Positions 1 to 5,907 of a stretch of DNA of 5,907 nt are shown piece after piece. Below the pieces are notes generated by a model that saw only the letters and a list, made by a program, of their open reading frames with translations, made no database searches and was not told the DNA's origin. Every line of letters starts with the position of its first letter. Position 1 is the first letter of the stretch. The stretch is from Chitinophagaceae bacterium. Its GTDB lineage: Bacteria; Bacteroidota; Bacteroidia; Chitinophagales; Chitinophagaceae. The stretch lies in contig JACMLD010000033.1 in NCBI GenBank assembly GCA_014379785.1, positions 1 to 5,907 on the forward strand. Direction: 5' to 3'. The translations under genes were made by a program, and so were the position numbers.

Positions 1-1674
1 CAGCGCTGCAAAAGCGCCGTACCATTTACCCGATTTCAGCTGCCCCTGCCACGCGAGGATACCGATAACGACGGCAAACGAAACAATGGTGGCTGTCATG
101 CCCGGCAGAAATTGCAGCAGTATGCAATACAACGCGGCGGAGAGGATCATCAGCAGCAGGTTGCCGCGCGCAATGCTGTAAAATACCAGGAAGCTGCAGC
201 ACACTACCAGCGCCGGACCCATATCTCCCATCAGCAGGTATAACATAAGAACCGCGGCTGAACCTGCCATTACTGTCCAGCTGGTAGTAAACCTCCAGCG
301 CATGTCGCTGAGGTTCCTGATTTTTTCTTCGTTCGCAGCAAAGAATCCTGCGAAGAAAAGTATCATGAGGTATTTGGTTATTTCACTGGGTTGAAAAACA
401 AATCCACCGATCTGCAGATTTACTTTCACGCCACTGCCTTCAGGACCGCTGCCGAAAACGAAAGTGATGAGTCCTAGCACAATGGCCAGGGCCAGCCAGG
501 TCCACCCTTTCAACGCATATCCATTTCTTTTTTTGAAATTAAAAAGGGGATCGAACCACCATTTTGTATAGAATTTTCCGATATGAAGCGACGCCATCAG
601 CAGGTACCCAGCCAGTCCGATCAGCACACCCTGCAAAGCCTGGGCGGCATGCATCGTATCCGCCAGGGGATTCTGAATACTGAACAACATGAGTATTGAT
701 ATACCTGAGAGCAGCATGATAACCGGAAGGATGAAAGCATCGCTGTCAATTTTTTTCCAATGAAGAAAAATGGCTGCAACAAAAAACGCGATAAGGAAGG
801 ATGTAACTACCACCCAGTATAGTTGTTGGAAATCTTCTGGTGTTCTTACGATCAGGGCTCCGTCTTCTTTGAGTCGTGAATAAATCTCAGGTGATATCAG
901 GCGGATCTTGTGAGGCGATGCAGTAAAGGAATATTCCTGATCTCCTTTTAACGCATCTGTACCCTTTCTTGCACCGAATTCGTAACCCGGTTTCAGTGGA
1001 AGCACGCTGTATCCCGAATCTTTTGTAAGTCCCGTAAAACTGAATTCACCTTTTTCGTTTGAGTGCGCGTAGTATATTTTTTCGGCGAGCGTATCTTCTT
1101 CTGCACTGGCGATATGCTCCTGTAGCTGCACAAGTGTATTGGATAGCGGCAGACCATCCTTCATGACTTTGCCTTTGACAGACAATTCGCCGCTGCCTGC
1201 AGGAACGGCTGGCGGCAACCTGCGTATGCCTTGTAATTCGCGGCTGTAAAGGATGGAGTCGAATCCGAGCCGCATTCTCGAATCGATCAGGCGTCGCTGA
1301 AAATCCTCCCCGCCAATTGTTGATTTCCACGCAAGCGGTGCAGAAACCGAAAAAGATTTTTTATTTATCGATCCGAGATTCGCAATTTCGGGTTGACTGT
1401 TCAACGCAGATGCCAGGGAATCGGCCGCTAGTTCAGCGTCTTTCTGATCCGAATAATAATATCTGAAAAGTGTACGGAGATCGGAGGCACTCGTGCCGGG
1501 TTTGAGCACCAGGGACTGTCTCGACTGAAGCGCAAATTCTGATTGTTTCAATGTGGGTGAAAGCTCGTTGTAGAGCTGTGAAAAAAGTATCATCAGGATT
1601 GCAGCAGCCGAAAAAAGCAAAAGCCATTTGTCTTTGCTGGTCTGCATATGTGAGAGGACATTTCTTTCTTTCAT
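1..1674 (-). CDS. SEDS family protein (RodA/FtsW/SpoVE-like) with N-terminal extracytoplasmic module, partial (3' end outside window)
   Basis: The reading frame stays open for 558 codons from the ATG at 1674 to the window edge. SEDS proteins are polytopic membrane peptidoglycan glycosyltransferases that work with class B PBPs. The SEDS core starts near residue 312: helices at about 313-333, 345-363 and 389-408, a loop beginning GSGPEG, then FQPSEITK (427-434), the family's QPSE motif, a helix, and MGDMGPALV (482-490), matching the QPDLGTALV motif. The catalytic-loop aspartate of the family would lie downstream, outside the window. Before the core are two extra helices (17-35 and 285-305) enclosing about 250 extracytoplasmic residues. 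Residues 162-237 read as a CarboxypepD_reg-like beta-sandwich (VKGKV...DGLPLSNTLVQL...EKGEFSFTGL...PGY); residues 36-160 are unrecognised. The start lies 4 nt after the kinase stop, implying co-transcription; Met10 (1647) is a possible alternative. RodA-like versus FtsW-like cannot be settled from this part. Confidence 0.88.
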   Translation of the reverse strand, partial: MKERNVLSHMQTSKDKWLLLFSAAAILMILFSQLYNELSPTLKQSEFALQSRQSLVLKPGTSASDLRTLFRYYYSDQKDAELAADSLASALNSQPEIANLGSINKKSFSVSAPLAWKSTIGGEDFQRRLIDSRMRLGFDSILYSRELQGIRRLPPAVPAGSGELSVKGKVMKDGLPLSNTLVQLQEHIASAEEDTLAEKIYYAHSNEKGEFSFTGLTKDSGYSVLPLKPGYEFGARKGTDALKGDQEYSFTASPHKIRLISPEIYSRLKEDGALIVRTPEDFQQLYWVVVTSFLIAFFVAAIFLHWKKIDSDAFILPVIMLLSGISILMLFSIQNPLADTMHAAQALQGVLIGLAGYLLMASLHIGKFYTKWWFDPLFNFKKRNGYALKGWTWLALAIVLGLITFVFGSGPEGSGVKVNLQIGGFVFQPSEITKYLMILFFAGFFAANEEKIRNLSDMRWRFTTSWTVMAGSAAVLMLYLLMGDMGPALVVCCSFLVFYSIARGNLLLMILSAALYCILLQFLPGMTATIVSFAVVIGILAWQGQLKSGKWYGAFAAL

Positions 1675-1678
1675 TTTT

Positions 1679-3415
1679 CTACTGATCGTTTTTGACAATA
1701 AACTGATCGAATGCTACAGTCTGCGCCCCGTCTACTCTCAGGCCGAAACCACTTCCGAACGCAGGAATAAATGGCAGGGTTTTTTCGAGCTGGTCGTTGA
1801 TATAATAATGGATAAAGTCGCCTTGCTTCACAATGGATAATGTGTTGAGATTTTTTCCTGTGTGGATGTTTGACGATTTTGTCCAGTCGACAATATTTTT
1901 CCACTCACCATTTAAAAATTCAGCTACCTGGTAATATCCGCCTGCCGTTATGTAAAAAACGAAGTATACTTCCTGCTCTATATTGGCGCAGTAGTTTATT
2001 CCGAAGCCCGTTTCCGGATTGCCTTCCTGCCAGGTGGCATTTACAGAGACGGAGAAATCGCGCCGGATGTCTACTCCAAATTTTGGTGTGAATTCATAGC
2101 TGTAACCGCCCTTTCTGCCACGGATAAAATATTTACCAGTTTCTATACCCATATCGCGGTCGGCGTCGCTGTCTCTTTCCCAGATGCTGTCGTCGCTGTG
2201 ACTGAAGTCTTCGAAGTATAATCCGTTTTCGAGCGGTATGGCCGTTTCATCATTCACGGCCGTAAAATCCGTTGTGGGCTGATCGTTAGACGGATAGCTC
2301 ATGTTGCGGACAGATCTTTTGCCATGCGGGCGGAGGATGGTATCGTGCCTGATGGACGACAGATTTTCAGTATCCGGCTCTGATGTGTTGTTGTAGAAGG
2401 AAGCAATGCTGTCGCCACCTCCTGCGGTGAACCAGAATCCAAGTCCGACAAGCATCAGCGTGATCAACACAACTACAGCAATGGGCTGTAAGTAATTCTG
2501 TTTTGCCTTGATTTTTTTTGGCGCGATGGCGGTATGCTGACGGCTTCGCAGTTGGGCCGGGCTAACAGTATGACTGTTTTCCACAGCGGCGAGGTCAAGA
2601 AGTTTTCTTATCTGATCAGGATTGCATATCCTGTTTTGCGGAGATTTGGCCAGCAAACCTTTCATCAGTTCCTGTATGGCTGTTGGCAGGAATCGATTCG
2701 ATGGAATCGGGAAAGGAGTTACCGGGTCTGCTATGACGCGGTGTATATGCGCACGGAGATCGCCTTCTTCGTATTCGAAGGGAACCCGGCCGGTGATACA
2801 TTCATATATCACTACGCCGAGTGAATAAAAATCTGTGGGCAGTGATACGAGTCGCGATTGCGTGAATTGCTCAGGCGATGCGTATTCAAAGGTGAGCATG
2901 GATGAGCCGGTCACGGTGTTCGATTGTTCACGCAGTTTGGCAATACCGAAATCGGTGAGAAAGAAATGGAGATCGCCAGATGGAAGTCTTCGGAACATGA
3001 TGTTTTCCGGCTTGATATCGCGGTGAACGATATTCTTTGCATGAATGGCTTCGAGTGCTTCCGTCATCTGGCGGGCAAGCCGGGTTGTTTGTTCAATATC
3101 GAGCGTACCCTGTTCTTTTATCAGGCTTCGCAGATCTCCGCCTTCTATGAGCTCCATAACGAGGTAGGGCAGTTCGGAGTTGAGTTGCACATCGATGATG
3201 CTGACGATATGCCTGTGCTGTATCGATGTCATTATTTCCGATTCACGCTGAAAGCGCTGAAGGGTTTCTGCATCGGTGTTGAATGAGAAGTGTTTTATGG
3301 CAACCAGGTCTCCAGTGATGCGGTTTCTCGCTTTGAGTACCCTGGCATTTCCCCTGCCGAGTTCGCCAAGTATCTCATATCCTGAGAAGTATTGGTTGAA
3401 TGAGGAAGTGGCCAT
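1679..3415 (-). CDS. Membrane-anchored Hanks-type Ser/Thr protein kinase with LamG/concanavalin-like ectodomain
   Basis: This 578-residue receptor-type kinase transfers phosphate from ATP to Ser/Thr of partner proteins. The cytoplasmic kinase domain spans about 13-275. Visible motifs are the glycine-rich loop GRGNARV (20-26), VAIK with catalytic Lys41, helix-C Glu58 in RFQRE, HRDIKPEN with Asp133 and Asn138, DFG (155-157), SPE (180-182, the APE equivalent), Asp195 of DFYSLG, and Arg262. The activation segment 158-179 offers Thr167, Thr169, Ser171, Ser172 and Thr175 as autophosphorylation candidates. A basic linker leads to one transmembrane helix (about 311-330). After a polar linker, residues 397-578 form a beta-rich domain (LYFEDFS...W start, FGINYCANIEQEVYFVFYI, ending FGLRVDG...FDQFIV) typical of LamG/DUF1080-like jelly rolls. 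PASTA repeats, usual in PknB-type kinases, are absent. The ATG lies 2 nt after the PP2C stop, so the pair is probably co-translated. Kinase identity is near certain; the ectodomain's ligand is unknown. Confidence 0.95.
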   Translation of the reverse strand: MATSSFNQYFSGYEILGELGRGNARVLKARNRITGDLVAIKHFSFNTDAETLQRFQRESEIMTSIQHRHIVSIIDVQLNSELPYLVMELIEGGDLRSLIKEQGTLDIEQTTRLARQMTEALEAIHAKNIVHRDIKPENIMFRRLPSGDLHFFLTDFGIAKLREQSNTVTGSSMLTFEYASPEQFTQSRLVSLPTDFYSLGVVIYECITGRVPFEYEEGDLRAHIHRVIADPVTPFPIPSNRFLPTAIQELMKGLLAKSPQNRICNPDQIRKLLDLAAVENSHTVSPAQLRSRQHTAIAPKKIKAKQNYLQPIAVVVLITLMLVGLGFWFTAGGGDSIASFYNNTSEPDTENLSSIRHDTILRPHGKRSVRNMSYPSNDQPTTDFTAVNDETAIPLENGLYFEDFSHSDDSIWERDSDADRDMGIETGKYFIRGRKGGYSYEFTPKFGVDIRRDFSVSVNATWQEGNPETGFGINYCANIEQEVYFVFYITAGGYYQVAEFLNGEWKNIVDWTKSSNIHTGKNLNTLSIVKQGDFIHYYINDQLEKTLPFIPAFGSGFGLRVDGAQTVAFDQFIVKNDQ

Positions 3416-3417
3416 GT

Positions 3418-4791
3418 TTATTGATTGATGGGGGTTTGAATGATAATTTTCGCCTTTGCACTGTCTTTTTTTGAGACGATGGACAAGGGGTTGCCTACAT
3501 TTTGAAAGAGGACATCCTGCAGTATCAGCGTGCCGGTGCCTCTGACTATAATACCGGTCTGGAAGCCGCTTATTTCAATGTTTTTAATAATGGCACTGTC
3601 TTTTTGCGGGATAAACAGGTCCATTGCCACCAGGCCTTCGGCTCCTGCCAGGGGAAGCAGGGTAATTCTTGCGCCGCTGGAGTCTCTGCTTTTTTTAAAT
3701 ACAGTTGCGTCGAGTGGCGAACGGAGAAGCATGGTATCTGCTGAGGGAAGAATGGCCATGGGGGCTGGCGGTGCAGCGGGTTGTTTTCGGCTGAGTGTGT
3801 CGATTGCGTCGGGCAGTTTGCCGGTAGTGGTGGCAGCACTTTTCCAGAATATGAAAAACCAGCCGATTCCAAGCAGCAACATGAATGTGATGGCGCCAAT
3901 CATGATGCCCGTCATTCCGACTCCCTTCGCTTTAGCGAAGCGGGTGGAGGAATCCCCGGCCGCTGTAGGGGACTTCACATCTTTCACCGTTTCCGAATCC
4001 ACCGGATTTGCCTGAATTTCTTTGTTTGGAGCAATTTTCACTTTCTGAATCCCGGCAATTATCACCGTGATATTGTCGTGCCCACCCGCTTCATTGGCCA
4101 GCGAGATCAGTTTTTCTGCCTTCTGATTCAGTGAGCCTTTCCCTGAAAGCACGCCCACGATGCTGTTTACGTCGATCATGTCTGACAGTCCATCCGTACA
4201 AAGCAGTATGGAGTCACCGGCCTGAAAATCTTCTGTGCCGTAGTCCATGAAATCTGCATCGTCGATCCGATGGGCCGCGGAGCCAACTTCTCTCAGGATC
4301 ATATTTCTCTGAGGATGCTGCATGGCTTCCACTTCTGTCAGTTCACCTGCATCCTCACGGATACCCACAAACGAATGATCGCGTGTGATTTTTGAAAGCT
4401 TGCCATCGCGGAAAAGATACAGACGGGTGTCCCCGACATGTACGTAATGAAGAACAGCCTGTTCGGAGTCCGTGATTACCGCTGTTAGCACGCAGCACAT
4501 TTCAGCATACCTCGGCACTTTTTCTCTCTCTTCACGTATCCGGTTGTTTGCAAAGATGATTGCTTCACGCAACATGGTGAGCGTATCACCCTTAGGGGTT
4601 TGCATATAATGCCTGATAGACTCTCTCGCGATATTCGCAGCACGATTTCCTCCGGCATATCCTCCTACTCCGTCGATGACAAGCAATAAGGCACGGTCTT
4701 TTGTCCACAGGGGCTGGCAAAGAAAAGCATCTTCATTACCGGTTCTTTTCAGGCCCGGATGCGTAAGTCCTGTATATCGGATGGTCTGCAT
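3418..4791 (-). CDS. Membrane-anchored PP2C-family Ser/Thr phosphatase with C-terminal beta-rich ectodomain
   Basis: This is a metal-dependent PPM/PP2C phosphatase, PstP/Stp1-like, expected to reverse phosphorylation by the adjacent kinase. Numbered from the ATG at 4791 (457 residues), the catalytic domain covers about 5-248 and keeps the family signatures: KRTGNED with Asp21, LLVIDGVGG with metal-ligand Asp40 and Gly41, HVGDTRLY (118-125), TRDHS (136-140), LCTDGLSD with Asp200, and GGHDNITV with Asp239. It therefore looks catalytically competent. A linker leads to one transmembrane helix (about 292-316), a Pro/Ala-rich stretch (338-345), and an outer domain (about 374-457) with short alternating beta-strands (IIKNIEISGF, GIIVRGTGTLILQDVLFQN) suggesting a small right-handed beta-helix. 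The frame continues upstream to an ATG at 4863, but that 24-residue extension overlaps the small gene at 4793-4876 and is unlike PP2C N-termini. The ATG at 4791 starts 1 nt after that gene's stop, and homology begins at about its second residue. Confidence 0.94.
   Translation of the reverse strand: MQTIRYTGLTHPGLKRTGNEDAFLCQPLWTKDRALLLVIDGVGGYAGGNRAANIARESIRHYMQTPKGDTLTMLREAIIFANNRIREEREKVPRYAEMCCVLTAVITDSEQAVLHYVHVGDTRLYLFRDGKLSKITRDHSFVGIREDAGELTEVEAMQHPQRNMILREVGSAAHRIDDADFMDYGTEDFQAGDSILLCTDGLSDMIDVNSIVGVLSGKGSLNQKAEKLISLANEAGGHDNITVIIAGIQKVKIAPNKEIQANPVDSETVKDVKSPTAAGDSSTRFAKAKGVGMTGIMIGAITFMLLLGIGWFFIFWKSAATTTGKLPDAIDTLSRKQPAAPPAPMAILPSADTMLLRSPLDATVFKKSRDSSGARITLLPLAGAEGLVAMDLFIPQKDSAIIKNIEISGFQTGIIVRGTGTLILQDVLFQNVGNPLSIVSKKDSAKAKIIIQTPINQ
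3925..3940. repeat. Perfect inverted repeat inside the phosphatase gene
   Basis: The sequence CTTCGC-TTTA-GCGAAG is a perfect 6-bp inverted repeat (7 bp with a 2-nt loop). It lies in the part of the PP2C gene that encodes RFAKAKG, just before the membrane helix. It could be a chance result of Ala/Lys codons in a tolerant linker, or a small dispersed palindrome. No function is claimed. Confidence 0.35.
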
Positions 4792-4792
4792 A

Positions 4793-4876
4793 CTAAGATG
4801 GAAGTTTTTTAAAATGTCTAACCAGTATAAACAGTGCCAGCGCAAGCAGAAAAAACGAACCAATCTGACTTAGCAT
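4793..4876 (-). CDS. 27-residue single-pass membrane microprotein
   Basis: This small gene occupies the space between the FHA and PP2C genes. The ATG at 4876 follows the FHA stop by 9 nt, and its TAG at 4795-4793 lies 1 nt before the PP2C ATG. The product begins MLSQIGSFFLLALALFILV and ends RHFKKLPS: one hydrophobic helix (about residues 5-19) followed by a basic tail (Arg20, His21, Lys23, Lys24). By the positive-inside rule this predicts a tail-in, N-out membrane peptide. No family is recognised. Its exact fit, membrane character and operon position support a real gene, perhaps a small partner or modulator of the membrane kinase, phosphatase or SEDS protein; that role is inference. Alternatively it could be a leader-type ORF that mainly couples translation from the FHA gene to the PP2C gene. 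Confidence 0.65.
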   Translation of the reverse strand: MLSQIGSFFLLALALFILVRHFKKLPS

Positions 4877-4885
4877 ATTTTATCT

Positions 4886-5860
4886 TTATTCTGTTGAAAA
4901 TTCGAGTGTGACCATACTGTTGATCAGAATCTGACTGCCTGGCGTAAGCCTCACCCATATTGGGTTTGAGGGCTCACTTTTTTCTATCGGCTTTTCGTTT
5001 ACCCTTGTTTCGTTTCTGCTGAAAGATGCGATTTCAAATCCTCCGTTTGCTGCCATCCTGATCCTTGCGTGAGGATTGGAAACAAATGGCGAATCGATGA
5101 GCAGGAAATTTGAATAGGAAAGATTTTCATCTTCCCTGCGTGCGATCACGATCTCCTGATCCTTCATGCTGTATACGAGTTGGGGTGTGCCGGCTCCTGT
5201 GTAATATTTTATAGTGGCGAGTACCTGGTTGTAATTTTTTGTCTGCTGACTTTTGTGTTGCGGCTGCAGGGTTGTGCCATTCAATTTGAGATCCGGACTG
5301 AATTTTATCTGAAAACTGTTGTTCTCTGCGAAATGTATATTTTTCAGGACGTCCAGGTGCAGGTCAACGCTGTCGAACAGGTTTGTCGCCCGGCTTTTCA
5401 TGGTCACTTTTGCGGTCTGATGGCGGTCGGGTTGCACGGAGGCGGAAGTCTTGAGGCCGTTTAGCATGCCCATTACTTTCAGTCCGTGTTTTTCAATCTT
5501 TTCTCCATAACATTCTGCACCGGGTGCAAATCTGAAAAACCAGTTGTGTGAGACGGGTGATATTTCCTCGTATCGTTTTGAATGCATTTCGAGACGCTTG
5601 TAGAATGTTTTTACTGCTTCCTTGGCGATAACCGGGAATGAGGGACTTCTCTCTTCGAATACATCGGGGTGGAGGATGATGATAAAATGCATGTTGAACA
5701 GCAGGCTGTTGCCGACCGATTCTTTTCTGCATGAGTAGTCGAAGCATTCGACCAGTTCATCCAGAATGCTTGTATTGCTGATCGTAATAAACGAAGGTTT
5801 CGCATCTGGGAGGATGAAATTTCTAAAACTGGAAAAAAAATCTCCCGGTTGTTTTTTCAT
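4886..5860 (-). CDS. FHA-domain phosphothreonine-binding protein (FhaA-like layout)
   Basis: This 324-residue protein has no signal peptide or membrane helix, so it is predicted cytoplasmic. The C-terminal part (about 225-323) is an FHA domain, a reader of phosphothreonine. The key positions are visible: VIARRED with Arg241, VSNPHARI with Ser261 and His264, NETRVNE with Asn283 and Asn288, then a PGSQILI strand. Two usual glycines are replaced (GR is AR; NGT is NET), but the phosphate-contacting Arg, Ser and Asn remain. The N-terminal part (about 1-126) is an alpha/beta region containing FNMHFIIILHPDVF and a later helix; its placement before a polar linker and an FHA domain recalls the DUF3662 domain of mycobacterial FhaA, a tentative match. 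The linker (about 130-210) is polar and Gln/Lys-rich. It is the first gene of the visible operon and the likely docking partner for the kinase or its phosphorylated targets. The start is the first in-frame ATG that leaves a short upstream region. Confidence 0.88.
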   Translation of the reverse strand: MKKQPGDFFSSFRNFILPDAKPSFITISNTSILDELVECFDYSCRKESVGNSLLFNMHFIIILHPDVFEERSPSFPVIAKEAVKTFYKRLEMHSKRYEEISPVSHNWFFRFAPGAECYGEKIEKHGLKVMGMLNGLKTSASVQPDRHQTAKVTMKSRATNLFDSVDLHLDVLKNIHFAENNSFQIKFSPDLKLNGTTLQPQHKSQQTKNYNQVLATIKYYTGAGTPQLVYSMKDQEIVIARREDENLSYSNFLLIDSPFVSNPHARIRMAANGGFEIASFSRNETRVNEKPIEKSEPSNPIWVRLTPGSQILINSMVTLEFSTE

Positions 5861-5907
5861 GAAGAGATGATTTAAATGGTTGTAACGATTTCTAAACTAA
5901 TGTAGAA
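5861..5907 (-). promoter_or_regulatory. Leader of the FHA gene with a weak Bacteroidota-type -7 candidate
   Basis: These 47 nt are the only non-coding DNA visible. On the minus strand TAGTTTAG (5899-5892) matches the Bacteroidota -7 consensus TAnnTTTG at 5 of 6 fixed positions; the overlapping TACATTAG (5904-5897) does equally well. The partner -33 element would lie beyond the window, so neither can be confirmed. No Shine-Dalgarno sequence is seen before the ATG at 5860, which is normal for this phylum. The operon may equally begin further upstream. Confidence 0.2.

Noticed and set aside
1046..1330. Minus-strand frame of 94 codons, and another at 1433-1627
   Set aside because: Both overlap the open SEDS frame, which carries recognisable helices and domains; the alternative translations are Arg/Gln/Cys-rich shadows.
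1675..1678. Search for terminators or internal promoters in the gene junctions (1675-1678, 3416-3417, 4877-4885)
   Set aside because: The junctions are 2-9 nt long and hold no hairpin or -7/-33 pair, which fits a single transcript.
1628..4873. Several plus-strand open frames of 60-161 codons, such as those at 2534-2824, 2924-3286 and 3530-4015
   Set aside because: They lie antisense inside clearly real genes with full catalytic motifs, and their translations show no domain or membrane pattern.
5350..5380. VDLHLDVL in the FHA protein linker, resembling the motif of Smr-associated DUF2027 proteins
   Set aside because: Only a few residues match and no following Smr domain or supporting sequence is present.
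5828..5840. Run of eight A (T on the coding strand) near the start of the FHA gene, considered as a phase-variation tract
   Set aside because: The run is short, encodes Phe codons in frame, and nothing else suggests contingency switching.

Overview
The window looks like part of a Bacteroidota chromosome, most likely Chitinophagaceae (Chitinophaga-like). This is inferred from moderate GC content, genes packed end to end without recognisable Shine-Dalgarno sequences, and the style of the membrane proteins. No rRNA or other taxonomic marker is present, so the placement is provisional. No RNA gene, CRISPR array, insertion sequence or terminator was seen.

All genes lie on the minus strand and read from right to left as one very compact operon: an FHA-domain protein (5860-4886), a 27-residue single-pass membrane peptide (4876-4793), a membrane-anchored PP2C-type Ser/Thr phosphatase (4791-3418), a membrane-anchored Hanks-type Ser/Thr kinase (3415-1679), and the first 558 residues of a SEDS (RodA/FtsW/SpoVE) protein (1674-1, running off the left edge). 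The gaps between genes are 9, 1, 2 and 4 nt. The only non-coding stretch is the 47 nt at the right end.

Together the genes form a phospho-signalling module tied to the cell envelope. The kinase phosphorylates Thr/Ser, the FHA protein is a phospho-Thr reader, the PP2C enzyme reverses the mark, and the SEDS protein is the likely output, because this family polymerises or supports synthesis of peptidoglycan strands. The layout parallels the actinobacterial fhaA-fhaB-pstP-rodA-pbpA-pknA-pknB cluster, but the sensor parts differ. Instead of PASTA repeats, the kinase carries a concanavalin/LamG-like ectodomain and the phosphatase a small beta-helix-like ectodomain. The SEDS protein carries an extra N-terminal module of about 310 residues: two additional membrane helices around an extracytoplasmic region that includes a CarboxypepD_reg-like beta-sandwich.

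The observations most worth following are the 27-codon gene that exactly fills the gap between the FHA and PP2C genes, and the domain-extended SEDS protein.
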